Shown here: positions 42,075 through 51,766 of the stretch, piece by piece
How the letters are laid out: each line of letters starts with the position of its first letter
Position numbering within the stretch: position 1 is the stretch's first letter
DNA from: Bdellovibrionales bacterium
GTDB taxonomy: Bacteria; Bdellovibrionota; Bdellovibrionia; Bdellovibrionales; JAMPXM01
Length of the DNA stretch: 64,000 nucleotides
Assembly: GCA_016713885.1 (NCBI GenBank)
Contig: JADJOF010000013.1
Coordinates: forward strand, 124,001 to 188,000
Reading direction: 5' to 3'
Notes under the pieces: model-generated
Databases searched by the model: none
What the model saw: the letters and a program-made list of their open reading frames with translations, nothing else
Told to the model about the DNA's origin: nothing
Translations under genes and position numbers: made by a program

Positions 42075-43184
42075 TTAGATTCGTTCTGGTGGACGTTGTG
42101 CGACCCTGTGGCAGCTTCCCCAAGCCTGAGCAGTTTCGGGTTCACCGTCACGCGACGCACGGAATAGAATCCGTCTGGCGTTCGGTGCGGAGCTGGTCAC
42201 TTGTGTATTCTGTTCGATCTCGGCAATCCATTTCTTGTCGAAGAGCGGCTCACGGACTTCAAAGCGAGTGGGCTTGAAGTGATCACTCATGAAGTCGTCC
42301 ATGCTGATGCCAGGAATGGTGCCGACGGTTCGGCTATAGACGTATTCTTTGCCAATGCCTTTGAAGTGAACGTCCAAGTCCTGTTGATTCTGTGAGGATG
42401 GAGCGAGATAGAACTCATAGAGCTCGTCTTTTGCGTCGCCAGCGCCACCGCCGTAGCAAACAAGGTACTCGGTTTTGCTCCAAAGGTTCTCAAACATTGG
42501 GGGAAGGTGATAGGCGAGAATACGGCTGATGAGCGCGCGTGTTTCATCGGATGTTTTGTAGCCATATTTTCGATACTGGAGATAGAAATACTCATGTGCA
42601 TGAAGAACGGCGACGTCCATAGGATCGAGCATCGACCAGTACTCGGTGTCGTAGTGGATGACGTCGGCTTTGTCGTAGACAGCGATCTGTACAACTTGGC
42701 AGGAGTTCGGCATCGACGGCACACTGGCGTCTTGAGTGAGGGAGAGACGTGTTCCCCGATCGATTGGTTTTAGCCGCGAGCCAATCAGGTCGCTCCATTC
42801 ACGCAAGATCTCAGCGCGGCCTTTCTCGGACCACTGATTTCTAGAGACGATCGGTGTTTCGTTTGTGTGATTTGTGAAACGTTCAGCGATGGAGAGCAGT
42901 GCTTCGTCGACGGTGCCTGAGTCCATCTGCACGTCTTTGCCAAACTGGATTTCAGCCTCATAGCGATCGAGAGTGACAAGGCGCGAGCTGCCGTTTGGCA
43001 GTTTGCAGAGAACACCTTTGCCGCCGCCACCATCGACAGTGCCTTCTTTTTTATTGTTGTTGGCGGCAGTACCAGCCGCGCTGCTGCCACCGCCGGCGGT
43101 ACATCCGAGCGTCGATGTCAGCATGGCGGTTACCGCCAAAGTGGCAGTGAAAAAGCCGGTGAGCTTTGAGAGGGAGAATTTCAT
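42075..43184 (-). CDS. lipoprotein of unknown function
   Basis: The 369-residue protein has a lipoprotein signal (FFTATLAVTAMLTSTLGC, lipobox STLGC, cysteine at 28), then a glycine/asparagine-rich linker containing KKEGTVDGGGGKG. The body is predicted mixed alpha/beta, with AVLHAHEYFYLQYRKYGY around residue 195; the HxHE resembles a zinc-site arrangement but a full HExxH is not present. The product is probably anchored in the outer membrane facing the periplasm. The beta-barrel gene downstream lies 30 bases away and may be co-transcribed. Confidence 0.7.
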   Translation of the reverse strand: MKFSLSKLTGFFTATLAVTAMLTSTLGCTAGGGSSAAGTAANNNKKEGTVDGGGGKGVLCKLPNGSSRLVTLDRYEAEIQFGKDVQMDSGTVDEALLSIAERFTNHTNETPIVSRNQWSEKGRAEILREWSDLIGSRLKPIDRGTRLSLTQDASVPSMPNSCQVVQIAVYDKADVIHYDTEYWSMLDPMDVAVLHAHEYFYLQYRKYGYKTSDETRALISRILAYHLPPMFENLWSKTEYLVCYGGGAGDAKDELYEFYLAPSSQNQQDLDVHFKGIGKEYVYSRTVGTIPGISMDDFMSDHFKPTRFEVREPLFDKKWIAEIEQNTQVTSSAPNARRILFRASRDGEPETAQAWGSCHRVAQRPPERI

Positions 43185-43391
43185 TTTCTAAAGCCTTCCT
43201 GCCCAGTTGGGCGTTTCAGAGGGCAAGCTTTGTGCCCTCGTCGGTGTGTTCGTATTGTCCGGTCCGGCCCTGGACCTTGAAGAAACTGCGCTGTGGGGCG
43301 CTTTCGGAGCCCTTGACCGGCACTTCGATGGGTATAACGGCAGTGCGACGCTGTGCGATAGATCTTTGAAGTAAAAAAGTACATAGTTTTT

Positions 43392-43405
43392 GAATCAAAT
43401 GATTC
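43392..43405. promoter_or_regulatory. palindrome at the promoter of the TIGR02147-like gene
   Basis: GAATCAAATGATTC is a perfect 6-bp inverted repeat with a 2-base centre, located 23 bases before the start codon and just upstream of a -10-like TATAAA (43415-43420). Its place suggests an operator, perhaps for autoregulation. Confidence 0.45.
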
Positions 43406-43428
43406 CAAACGTGATATAAATAATTGAA

Positions 43429-44244
43429 ATGGCTAATAAAAAGTCAGTCTTTGAATGTGTCGACTATCGCCAGTTTCTGCGCTCCTGGGTGACAGACATG
43501 GGCCCCAGTGGCCGCGGTGAGTGGAGTCGCATGGCGAAGGCGCTGCGAGTGACTTCGACGATGGTGAGTCAGGTGATGCGTGAGGAAAGAAACCTGAGCC
43601 CCGAGCTCGCGAGTGACCTGTGTGACTACATCGGTTTTTCAGAAGAAGAGGCCAGGCATTTTCTCCTGCTTGTCGATTTTGCGCGTGCAGGCTCCGTGAG
43701 TTTACGGAAGCGGATCAAACAGCAAGTCCTTGAATCGCAGGGGCGCGCATCGCAATTGGTGAATCGACTGAAGGCAAACGAAGCGATGTCGGATGTTGCG
43801 AAGGCACGGTTTTACTCTGACTGGATTTACTCAGGCGTTCGCAACGCAACCGCACTCGAGGAGCAGCACACAGTCGAGCGATTGGCTGAACGATTTGGAA
43901 TTGAGCGTGCGCAGATGACTGAGATTGTGAAGTTCTTAGTGGAGAACTCGCTCTGCGTGAGTCAATCGGGTGTAGTGCAAGTGGGCCCGCAAAAAACACA
44001 TGTCGGGGCCGACTCGCCGTTTGTGCTGTCACACCATCGCAACTGGCGTCTTCGCGCCGTCGATGTCATGCGTGCGAAGCGTGAGAGCGATCTGTTCTAC
44101 ACAGGGCCGATGTCTCTCTCTCGGGAGCTTGCGGACGAAGTGAGAAAGCGCATACCGACATTTTTGGATGAGCTCTATAAAGAGCTTGGGCCATCGAAAT
44201 CCGAGGTCGTGCGCTGCTTGAATATCGATTGGTTCGAGTATTAG
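43429..44244 (+). CDS. TIGR02147-family regulator
   Basis: The 271-residue protein fits TIGR02147, a family found mainly in Bdellovibrionota and Fibrobacteres: FECVDYRQFLRSWV at the start, then a helix-turn-helix-like MAKALRVTSTMVSQVMREERNLS and DYIGFSEEEARHFLLLVDFARAGS. The C-terminal half (FYSDWIYSGVRN, LAERFGIERAQMTEIVKFLVE, FYTGPMSLSRELADEVRKRI) is also characteristic. The role is unknown but the N-terminal part suggests DNA binding. A palindrome overlaps its promoter region. It stands alone between divergent secreted-protein genes. Confidence 0.88.
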   Translation: MANKKSVFECVDYRQFLRSWVTDMGPSGRGEWSRMAKALRVTSTMVSQVMREERNLSPELASDLCDYIGFSEEEARHFLLLVDFARAGSVSLRKRIKQQVLESQGRASQLVNRLKANEAMSDVAKARFYSDWIYSGVRNATALEEQHTVERLAERFGIERAQMTEIVKFLVENSLCVSQSGVVQVGPQKTHVGADSPFVLSHHRNWRLRAVDVMRAKRESDLFYTGPMSLSRELADEVRKRIPTFLDELYKELGPSKSEVVRCLNIDWFEY

Positions 44245-44284
44245 CGACTGGCCTGGCTAACGGTCCAGGCTACAGCGGCGACCA

Positions 44285-44314
44285 GCGACAGTGCGTGTGT
44301 CCTCCCGCTATACT
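44285..44314 (+). promoter_or_regulatory. sigma-70-like promoter
   Basis: GCGACA at 44285-44290, an 18-base spacer and TATACT at 44309-44314 lie 20 bases upstream of the secreted-protein start. The -10 box is a good match and the -35 box matches at four of six positions. Confidence 0.4.
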
Positions 44315-44334
44315 GTGGCGGTGAGGTGATGCCG

Positions 44335-45228
44335 ATGTTGAGCCGTTTTCAAATTCAGATTTTCTCAGTTGCAGTTCTTTTTCTTTGCTTGCAGCCAAAC
44401 GCTGTTGCGGCTCCAAATGACGGCTTGGTTCAGCAGGAGCTGATCGGAAAAGACTACTATGATTTTATGGCTGGGCAGATTTTGATTAATCCAGGGCTTC
44501 CGATCAAAGAGGTGAAAACAAAAACTGGTCAAGCAGTTGGAACGACTGTGGGAAAAGACAGTGCGATTGCACAGTATGCGAAGGATGAGAGCATTGCGGG
44601 CGGCGTTTGGCGTCTCACCGAAGTGCATTCGACCAAGGGCCGTTTCAACGCCAGTTCGACAACTTTCTATTCGAGCGGTGTGAGGGCCAAGACCTTCTGT
44701 GACGGCGACAGTGGTGAGACCACGCAGTGTGTGACCGCAACGCGAAAGTTTTGCGAAGAGTTCAAAAAGCGTGCTCGTGGGGCTGATTTCGCCGGGAACG
44801 GAGCCTCTGGAAAGACAAAGTTTCTTGAGCTTGGCCAGCAGTGTTCGAGCTATGCGAACTTTCTCAATGCAGCGATCGATCCGAACAAGATGCTGACGGA
44901 TAGTCAGCGAGTGCAGCGAGACGACGACGTGCTGAGTTCAGATCTTGATGCGATGAAGTCCCTGAAAGAGATGTCGCCTGAGAAGTCGATTCGCGATCTT
45001 AAGCTTAAAGGTTTTGGAGATCATTGGGGACGAGAGGACGCGGTTGGGGCGAGTAGCACCGGAATGAAGAATCGCTTTGATCGGATGAAGGATATCGGTC
45101 GCGACTTCATGTCGCTCTCGCGATTGGCGACGATGTGTTCTGACATTCAATTTGGTACTGAAAATGGAATCAGTGAAACGGGCGGCGGCGGCTCAGAGCG
45201 TAGTCAGAACGTATTGACTCATGGCTAA
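44335..45228 (+). CDS. secreted protein of unknown function
   Basis: ATG 44335, eight bases after GAGG, is preferred; ATG 44329 is also possible. The signal peptide (FSVAVLFLCLQPNAVA) is followed by about 270 residues with five or six cysteines (TFCDGDSGETTQCVTATRKFCEEF, QQCSSYANF, ATMCSDIQFG). The C-terminal part is helical and charged, ending in a glycine/serine tail. It is probably periplasmic or released. The IS downstream starts 15 bases after the stop and leaves the gene intact. Confidence 0.65.
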   Translation: MLSRFQIQIFSVAVLFLCLQPNAVAAPNDGLVQQELIGKDYYDFMAGQILINPGLPIKEVKTKTGQAVGTTVGKDSAIAQYAKDESIAGGVWRLTEVHSTKGRFNASSTTFYSSGVRAKTFCDGDSGETTQCVTATRKFCEEFKKRARGADFAGNGASGKTKFLELGQQCSSYANFLNAAIDPNKMLTDSQRVQRDDDVLSSDLDAMKSLKEMSPEKSIRDLKLKGFGDHWGREDAVGASSTGMKNRFDRMKDIGRDFMSLSRLATMCSDIQFGTENGISETGGGGSERSQNVLTHG

Positions 45229-45242
45229 ACCATACCAAGGAG

Positions 45243-46488
45243 CGATGAGTCAGGATCCAGTTTTGGGCCTCTGACTTCTTTTTATCTCATCGACATGTTC
45301 GAAGAATTCCTTGAGCTTCTGGTCGAGTCTTTGTTTGAGGTCGATTGGGTTTCTGAGGTACCTCGGATCCGATTCTGACTTTGTCGGCCTCGGGAACAAG
45401 TGAGCAGTCAAGCAGACGCTGAGCTGGTGTTTTGGGTTCATCGTAGTGCTTCTTGATCGATCCACCGATTCGCTCTTTGGCTACGAGCTTCATCGATGGC
45501 GTGAAGTAGTTCTGGAGCGGACACCAGTACGCTTGATAGATCTCATTCATCATCGGCACAAGCGATGGATCGTCGAACCTCTCATAGCCGAAAAGCTCGC
45601 GGACGTGGGTCCAGTTCTTTTGCTCGACATGGGCGTTGTCGTTTTTCTTGTAGGCTCGACGCCTTACGAAGTTGATTGGTGCTGGGCGTTTTGAGAAGTA
45701 CGAATAGAGAACGTCGTTGATGAATTCAGAACCGTTATCTGAAGCGAAACCAACCAACATGAACGGCACTCGAGACTCGATCTTTTTCACGGCGCTTGTG
45801 ACGCCGGCAGCATCTTTTGTCCAGCACGAGCGAAGCTCAGTCCAACCAGAGAACAAATCGACGACCGTAAGTGTGTTCGCGTACTCGCCTGCAATCGAAT
45901 TTCCGCAGTGGGCAACTGTGTCGCCTTCGACAAAACCTGGAACCTTCGTCTCGCCGTCCAAGAGCTTAAGTGGAATCTTGGTCTTCATTTTTATCGACGG
46001 TCTTGTTGTTGAGAGCCCTTTTCCAAGCGACCTTCGATGAAGTTTTAAAAGTCGATCAATGGTCGAGGCGCTCATCTGAAGGAGCAACGCCTTTCTTCGG
46101 TCGCTTGTTTTATAAAATGGAAGCCACAGTGGCATAGCCGCCTTCATCTTCTTTGAACAGATGTAGCTCATAAGCCCCCATAGCGCCTTTAAGTCGCTCA
46201 GCGCATCGATGTAGCGCGAAGCAGGCCCCGGGCGCTTACGTGCGTCTGGCCCCTTGGCTTTGCCATTTAAAATTTGAATCGCATGCTTGCGGGACCGATA
46301 CCCGCAGACCTGGCAAAATTCGTCCAAAATCGCAGACTTTTGTTTTCGCTTTGCATTTTTATAGCGGTCCCGAATTTCATCGGTGTACGCTCGACGGAAC
46401 TCGATGGGCATGGTCTTACCTCCGTGTAAGAACTCAGATTTATTGGTCTAAATCCGATCCTACTTGGGTTTGAGATCATGACTCATCG
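45243..46488 (-). mobile_element. DDE-type insertion sequence
   Basis: CGATGAGTCAGGATC at 45243-45257 and GATCATGACTCATCG at 46474-46488 form an inverted repeat matching at 14 of 15 positions and enclose one transposase gene. Flanking bases AGGAG and AGGAT may be remains of a short target duplication. The element lies between two secreted-protein genes and disrupts neither. Confidence 0.8.
45250..46411 (-). CDS. integrase-core (rve) transposase, frame break near the end
   Basis: ATG 46411 follows GGAGG. The protein has a helix-turn-helix start (KQKSAILDEFCQVCGYRSRKHAIQIL) and an rve catalytic core with D, D and E: GFVEGDTVAHCGN...VDLFSGWTE, FASDNGSEFIN and NDNAHVEQKNWTHVR. The frame as written ends at 45287, but the adjoining frame is more protein-like (DPRYLRNPIDLKQRLDQKLK) and runs to 45250. 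Removing one base near 45368-45374 would join them. I cannot assign an IS family with certainty; it resembles elements listed as ISNCY or IS481-like. Confidence 0.82.
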
Positions 46489-46750
46489 AGGATTTTTTCG
46501 AGCTCGCGAACTCGCTCGGTTGATTCAAGTTAATCGAACTTTCGCTCGCTCAAATCCAATCCAGCACTCCTCAATTGAGCACGTGCCGTATAGCGCACGC
46601 ATTCGGTTCGATTTATCTCGAGTCAATTCGAGAAAGTTCGGAAATAGCTTTTGTGGGGGTGACGGGAAATGTCACCTCTTTGAATTTCTGATAGTTCAAA
46701 CCCAGCTGAGCGGTCAGTTTTCGGGCCCGAAAATCGCTTGTTGGGCCCCT
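46412..46750. other. IS end and upstream region of the C39-like gene
   Basis: The first 77 bases contain the right inverted repeat of the insertion sequence. The remaining 260 bases are open in the frame of the next gene but lack a signal-peptide start, so they are treated as non-coding. They contain several copies of TCGA-type words (TTCGAGC, CTCGAGTC, TTCGAG). No clear promoter was recognised. Confidence 0.5.
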
Positions 46751-47638
46751 ATGATCAACACTTCGCTTTCCATGCCTTACCGAATCATCGCTGTTTTAGC
46801 GGCCCTTTCGGGTTTTGCTGCAGAATCTCATGCGGCCCGCCAGTGTCAGGCGCTGTTCCGCCCTCAAGCTCCCATATCACGGAAGGCCGTCGTACCGGGT
46901 GAGCGAATTGTGGTCGACGTAGGTCCACGTTTGACGGATACGTCGATTGTCTATTTAGGGAAATACGGTGGAGAGCACCGTGGGATTGTGGCGGGCTCTC
47001 ACGATTTGATGGTCGTGATCTCGGATGCAACGGCAGCTCGGCTCAATCTCGAGGCGAAAGGCATCGACTTTCCGGCGATTCAAAAGCAAACGGAGGCAGA
47101 TAATTGCTTACCGACGGCGATCGCTTACGTGCAAGGTCTCGCGGCACCTCGAGATTCTGCCGTTGTGCGAATGGGTGAAAAGGCTCGTGCTGCCGTCATG
47201 ACACCTTTCATGGCCCCATCGAGACTGGATCCATTTGGGCTCTCGCGCGTTTTTCCCGCTGCCGGTGCGTGGGTTCGTGTGGGGCAGGAAACTCTGATCA
47301 ATGTCGCGCTGGCAAATGCGGGTGTGAAGTACCGCGAGGTGCATTCGACCGAGGAAGTTATCGAGGCGCTTGATTCAGGAAAGAAAGTACTCATCGGTGC
47401 TTCGGTGAATGGCGACATCATGCGAATTTACAATGAGCAGGGAGAATCAACTCATACTACAGTCGCAGTGCCATCTGACTCAGGTCATGCCGGACATGCG
47501 ATGGTCGCGTTGGCTGCAATGCCCGCTGAAGGCGGACGCATCCTTCAGTTCGCAGATCCAGCCTCTGGAGAGCTTGTGGCCGTGAAAGACACCGATCAAC
47601 GTGTTGAGGGTATTCGTCTTGCTTACGTAATCGATTAA
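46751..47638 (+). CDS. secreted C39-like cysteine peptidase-fold protein
   Basis: ATG 46751 gives a signal peptide (MPYRIIAVLAALSGFAAESHA after a short lead). The open frame extends 91 codons further upstream but that part is not protein-like. The body contains DNCLPTAIAYVQG, a cysteine at the head of a helix, SGHAGHAMVALAAM with the histidine, and QFADPASGE with a following Asp, the order of a papain-like C39 peptidase. The product may cut or cross-link proteins outside the cytoplasm, or be an inactive relative. It has no obvious operon partner. Confidence 0.6.
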   Translation: MINTSLSMPYRIIAVLAALSGFAAESHAARQCQALFRPQAPISRKAVVPGERIVVDVGPRLTDTSIVYLGKYGGEHRGIVAGSHDLMVVISDATAARLNLEAKGIDFPAIQKQTEADNCLPTAIAYVQGLAAPRDSAVVRMGEKARAAVMTPFMAPSRLDPFGLSRVFPAAGAWVRVGQETLINVALANAGVKYREVHSTEEVIEALDSGKKVLIGASVNGDIMRIYNEQGESTHTTVAVPSDSGHAGHAMVALAAMPAEGGRILQFADPASGELVAVKDTDQRVEGIRLAYVID

Positions 47639-47742
47639 TAAAAGGTGCGTTCCCCCGGGCGGCACCGAGACGAAGGAACAGTAAGGGATTGGCGCTGTCG
47701 GTTGTTGCGGTTTAAGGGATTGAAGATCGATACTATAGCGCT

Positions 47743-48792
47743 ATGGCAAAATTTAAATTGCGGGCGATTTTGTTCTCTCTTTCACTCCTCGCTCTTGAAG
47801 GCTGTGTGACAAGTCAGGGGCAATCGACTCAAGCTCTTGCAGATCGACGGCCTTCTTCTGGACCAGATGCTGCCACTGTCGCGTCGACGCCGACGTTAGG
47901 CTCTGTGCCTTTTTTTGGACCGTTATTTCAGGGGCCCTATGACGCCGTCTTGCCAGAGTTCAATCGGCCGTCAGCCAAAGTTTACCTTCCATTGCAGTAT
48001 TCTCAAGGTGCTGGTCAAAAGAAGTGGCCTGTAGTTGTCATGCTGCATGGATTTAGTGGTACAGCGGAAACAGAGGATCTCTATCTGACTTTACGCTTCC
48101 GAGTATCGAGTCGCGGCTTCGTATTGGTGACGCCGGACGGTTTGAAGATGCCGCCTGGAACGCTGTCCCCAGAGGGACGGGATGTATCGGGCAATCAGTT
48201 CTGGAATGCCATAGATTCCTGCTGTGATTTTGGAAAGACCGGCGTCGACGACGTCGGTTACTTGACCGCGCTCGTTCATCAGATCAAAAAACAGTACAGC
48301 GTCGACACTTCAAGAGTTTATCTCTTAGGACATTCGAACGGTGGATTTATGGCCAATCGAATGGCCTGCGAGATTGGTGATGAGCTTGCCGGCGTTGCGA
48401 ATTTGGCCGGAGGCAGTTTCAAGAGTGCCGAGAACTGCCGTATTCCGGTTGCAATGCCGTATCTACAAATTCATGCAGAAAATGATAAGACGATCAATTA
48501 CGTCGGAACGCCGACCTATTCTGGCGGCGTGGAATCTATTGCGCAATGGACTCAGCGCAATGGTTGTCGCGCTCCGAGCAAGAAAACTTCAAAGAAAGAT
48601 TTTCTGTTTCTGATCCCAGAGAACGATACGAATATTGAGACGTGGACCAATTGCCAAGGTGGTAACGAGGTCGCATTTTGGAAAATAAAGGCGTTCGAGG
48701 CCGAGCATCACAATGCACACGTACCGCTCTTTAATCTCAACTTCACAGAATCAGTTTTAGATTTTCTGTTGAGCCATCGGCGCACGCGTTAG
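47743..48792 (+). CDS. lipoprotein esterase of the PHB depolymerase/feruloyl esterase type
   Basis: The 349-residue protein has a lipoprotein signal (LLALEGC, cysteine at 21) and an alpha/beta hydrolase fold. The oxyanion motif is MLHGFSGTAE, the nucleophile Ser198 lies in LLGHSNGGFMANRMAC, the acid in IHAENDKTINY and the likely catalytic histidine in EAEHHNAHVPLF. This order and the GHSNGG nucleophile elbow are typical of LpqC/polyhydroxybutyrate depolymerase-like esterases. It could degrade esters released from prey or environmental polymers (inference). A bidirectional terminator follows. Confidence 0.8.
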   Translation: MAKFKLRAILFSLSLLALEGCVTSQGQSTQALADRRPSSGPDAATVASTPTLGSVPFFGPLFQGPYDAVLPEFNRPSAKVYLPLQYSQGAGQKKWPVVVMLHGFSGTAETEDLYLTLRFRVSSRGFVLVTPDGLKMPPGTLSPEGRDVSGNQFWNAIDSCCDFGKTGVDDVGYLTALVHQIKKQYSVDTSRVYLLGHSNGGFMANRMACEIGDELAGVANLAGGSFKSAENCRIPVAMPYLQIHAENDKTINYVGTPTYSGGVESIAQWTQRNGCRAPSKKTSKKDFLFLIPENDTNIETWTNCQGGNEVAFWKIKAFEAEHHNAHVPLFNLNFTESVLDFLLSHRRTR

Positions 48793-48808
48793 TGGATTGA
48801 ATAAAAAA

Positions 48809-48829
48809 GGCCTTCTGTAGAAGAAGGCC
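48809..48829. terminator. bidirectional terminator between esterase gene and aceA
   Basis: GGCCTTCT (48809-48816) pairs perfectly with AGAAGGCC (48822-48829) around a 5-base loop. Six A residues precede it (a T-run for aceA on the minus strand) and CCTTTT follows it, so it can end both convergent transcripts. Confidence 0.85.
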
Positions 48830-48859
48830 CCTTTTGAAATCCGGTCTATCGGGTGCTGA

Positions 48860-50179
48860 CTAGTGCGCCGCTGTGTGGAACTGCTCGGCCTCAGTGGAGT
48901 GCTTAAGAGCGCTCGTTGAGCCTTTGCCTTCGGTCACAGCCATCAGAACATGGTCAAAGTAGCCGGTTCCGACTTCGCGTTGGTGACGAGTAGCGGTGTA
49001 GCCCACTGTCTCGGCTGCGAACTCGGCCTCTTGAAGAGCAACGTAAGCGGTCATGCCGTGGTCGCGATATTCAGACGCCAATTGGAAAGCGTGATGGTTC
49101 ACCAAGTGCCAGCCAGCCAATGTGATGAACTGGAACTTGTAACCCATTGCACCCAACTCGCGTTGGAATTTTGCGATCTCGGCATCGCTCAGGTTCTTTT
49201 TCCAGTTGAACGATGGCGAGCAGTTGTAGGCCAAAAGCTTGCCGGGGTGTTTCGCGTGGATCGCGTCGGCGAACTCTTTTGCTTCTTTCAAGCACGGAGT
49301 TGAAGTTTCAACCCAGAGTAGATCAGCAAAAGGAGCATAGGCGAGACCGCGCGCGATGGCGGTTTCGATGCCCGGTTTTACGCGGTAGTAGCCCTCGCTT
49401 GTGCGCTCACCAGTGATGAACTTGCGATCGGCTTCGTCGATGTCGCTTGTCATCAGTGTTGCGCCAAGACTGTCGGTGCGAGCGATAATCATTGTCGGTA
49501 CATCGAGAACGTCGGCGGCGAAGCGAGCAGCGGTGAGGGTGCGGATGAAAGTTGAGGTTGGAACCAGAACTTTTCCACCAAGATGTCCGCACTTCTTTTC
49601 GCTTGCGAGCTGATCTTCAAAGTGAACGCCAGCGGCTCCAGACTCGATCATACCTTTCATCAATTCAAAAGCATGAAGTGGGCCACCAAATCCCGCTTCA
49701 GCATCGGCAACGATTGGAACAAACCAATCGCGCTGTGCGGTGCCTTCGGCGCGCTCGACTTGATCGGCGCGAGTGAGCGCGTTGTTCAAGCGCTTCACGA
49801 CCGATGGGACAGAGTTCGCGGGGTAGAGACTTTGATCGGGATAAGTTTGGCCAGAGAGGTTCGCATCTCCAGCAACCTGCCAACCGGAAAGATACAGCGC
49901 CTGCAGGCCGGCTTTTACGTACTGCACGGCCTGGCCGCCTGTCATAGCGCCCATTGTGTGAATGTAGGGTGCTGTTTGTAGCGTGTTCCAAAGGCGATTC
50001 GCGCCGCGAAGTGCAAGAGTGTGCTCAACGCGAACGGTGGAACGCAGACGGATAACGTCGGTTGCTGTGTAGGGGCGAGTGATACCCTTCCAACGAGCAT
50101 CGGTTTTCCATTTTGTCTCGAGCTGAGTGGCTGTTTCTGTGTAGTCGTATTTTGCGTCAAACGTTTGCTGTGTGGACAT
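48860..50179 (-). CDS. aceA: isocitrate lyase
   Basis: Isocitrate lyase splits isocitrate to glyoxylate and succinate, the first step of the glyoxylate shunt. The 439-residue protein carries the catalytic signature KKCGH at 195-199, preceded by GVHFEDQLASE, together with VADAEAGFGGP, MIIARTDSLGA and LAYNCSPSFNWKK. ATG 50179 follows AAGGAG; a longer start would extend into malate synthase. aceB lies directly upstream and overlaps by 23 bases, so the two form an operon. The gene ends at a bidirectional terminator. Confidence 0.96.
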   Translation of the reverse strand: MSTQQTFDAKYDYTETATQLETKWKTDARWKGITRPYTATDVIRLRSTVRVEHTLALRGANRLWNTLQTAPYIHTMGAMTGGQAVQYVKAGLQALYLSGWQVAGDANLSGQTYPDQSLYPANSVPSVVKRLNNALTRADQVERAEGTAQRDWFVPIVADAEAGFGGPLHAFELMKGMIESGAAGVHFEDQLASEKKCGHLGGKVLVPTSTFIRTLTAARFAADVLDVPTMIIARTDSLGATLMTSDIDEADRKFITGERTSEGYYRVKPGIETAIARGLAYAPFADLLWVETSTPCLKEAKEFADAIHAKHPGKLLAYNCSPSFNWKKNLSDAEIAKFQRELGAMGYKFQFITLAGWHLVNHHAFQLASEYRDHGMTAYVALQEAEFAAETVGYTATRHQREVGTGYFDHVLMAVTEGKGSTSALKHSTEAEQFHTAAH

Positions 50180-51758
50180 TTTCTGCTCCTTGAATGGATT
50201 GGGGTTTGGGCAGCCTGTCCATGGCGGGCAGGGTGAGGAACGGTGCGAGCTCGTTCGCAAACACAAGTTCGCGTAAGAGCTCGACCGCTGTACTCAGAGA
50301 GCCACCGGCGATGGAGGGGACAGTTTCTTTCGAAATCAAATTGAAGGCGCGATCGATGCGTTCGCTAAGCAGTGCATCGGTCAAGGGAACGGCTGCGCCG
50401 TTTTCGAGGGCGACAGAAATCGGAGCTCCGCCTGCTGAGCGCCACGTGCGCCAGTGCCAAAGCTGTGTTCGAGAAATTTCAGCGGTCGCTGCGTCTTCCA
50501 TCAGTCCGTGAATCGCAACGGCGCCTAGTCCGCTGAGCCATGCGGCGACGTAGCGAAGTGTGACGTCGATGTTCGTGTCGATGTTCTTCATTGTCGGCGT
50601 CTTCTCATTGAATGGCGCGAGCGACGCGCGAGGGAAGAGAGACTTGCCGTCAAAAGTGGTCGTAGTCGATGGAGCCGCCGCGGTGGTCTCAAATGCGGTG
50701 CGGGCGATTGAGACGAGATCGGGATGCGCGACCCAGGTGCCGTCAAATCCCTGTGAAGCTTCGCGGGTTTTGTCGGCCGTGACAGCCGTAAAGGCGCGCG
50801 CGTTTGCCTCTTCGTCTTTTCTGGAGGGTACAAACGCCGACATGCCGCCGATCGCCATTGCTCCGCGTTTGTGGCAAACAGCGACGAGGCGTTCCGCGTA
50901 AGCGCGCATGAACGGTGTCGTCATGGTGAGTTCGCTTCGGTCGGGAAAGAGCGTGTTTTCTTTATCGTAGAGCGGAAGACATTTAATCGCCGAGAACAAG
51001 TAGTCCCAGCGTCCTGCGTTCAGCGCGACGATGTAGTCGCGCAGTTCAAAGAGAATTCCTTCCATTTCCATAGCGGCGGGGAAGGTTTCAATCAAAACCG
51101 TGGCCTTGACCGTTCCGTGGGGAAGGCCGAGCTTCTCTTCGGTGTGTGCGAAGACGCGCGACCAGAGGCGTGCTTCGCTGGCCCCTTCGAGCTTGGGAAG
51201 ATAGAAGAATGGACCACGACCGCTGGCGGCAGCCTCGTGGGCGTTGTGAAACATAAACATTCCGAAGTCGAAGATCGAACCCGACATCGGTTTGCCGTTT
51301 GCGCCTCGAAGGCGCGGCTCGTTCAGATGCCATCCGCGTGGGCGGACCACGAGCGTCGCGATTTTTGAATTGAGATTATACGTGCGGCCATCGGGCGATT
51401 GATAGGAGAGGACGCCGCGAATCGCATCCGCCAACGCGCGCTGCCCGTCAATGACGTTGTCCCATGTTGGCGAGAGCGCATCTTCAAGATCGGCCATGAA
51501 AACATCGGCACCCGAGTTGAGCGCGTTGATCATCATCTTGGCTTCTGCGGGCCCGGTGATTTCGACCGTGCGGTTTTGAAGTGCCGTCGGAATTGCGGCC
51601 GTTCTCCACTCGGGGGCGGCCCAAGCGGTATCACTCTTCGGCGTGAGGGTCGTGCGCTTGCTTCGAGCGAGCAACAATTCCTGACGATCGCGCTCAAAGA
51701 GAGAATCGAGCTCGAGGACAAACGCGAGGGCTTCAGTCGTGAGGGATGAGTTTTTCAT
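50157..51758 (-). CDS. aceB: malate synthase
   Basis: Malate synthase condenses glyoxylate with acetyl-CoA, the second step of the shunt. The 533-residue protein has the expected A-type length and motifs: FMADLEDALSPTW, VVRPRGWHLNEP, the catalytic-region FYLPKLEGASEARLW and VLIETFPAAMEMEGILFELRDY, and IGGMSAFVPSR. It ends overlapping the aceA start. A 9-bp hairpin lies immediately before the start codon and includes the only plausible ribosome site (AGGTGA). Together with aceA it allows growth on acetate or fatty acids, and may support life on prey lipids. Confidence 0.95.
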   Translation of the reverse strand: MKNSSLTTEALAFVLELDSLFERDRQELLLARSKRTTLTPKSDTAWAAPEWRTAAIPTALQNRTVEITGPAEAKMMINALNSGADVFMADLEDALSPTWDNVIDGQRALADAIRGVLSYQSPDGRTYNLNSKIATLVVRPRGWHLNEPRLRGANGKPMSGSIFDFGMFMFHNAHEAAASGRGPFFYLPKLEGASEARLWSRVFAHTEEKLGLPHGTVKATVLIETFPAAMEMEGILFELRDYIVALNAGRWDYLFSAIKCLPLYDKENTLFPDRSELTMTTPFMRAYAERLVAVCHKRGAMAIGGMSAFVPSRKDEEANARAFTAVTADKTREASQGFDGTWVAHPDLVSIARTAFETTAAAPSTTTTFDGKSLFPRASLAPFNEKTPTMKNIDTNIDVTLRYVAAWLSGLGAVAIHGLMEDAATAEISRTQLWHWRTWRSAGGAPISVALENGAAVPLTDALLSERIDRAFNLISKETVPSIAGGSLSTAVELLRELVFANELAPFLTLPAMDRLPKPQSIQGAENVHTANV

Positions 51759-51766
51759 ATAGACGA

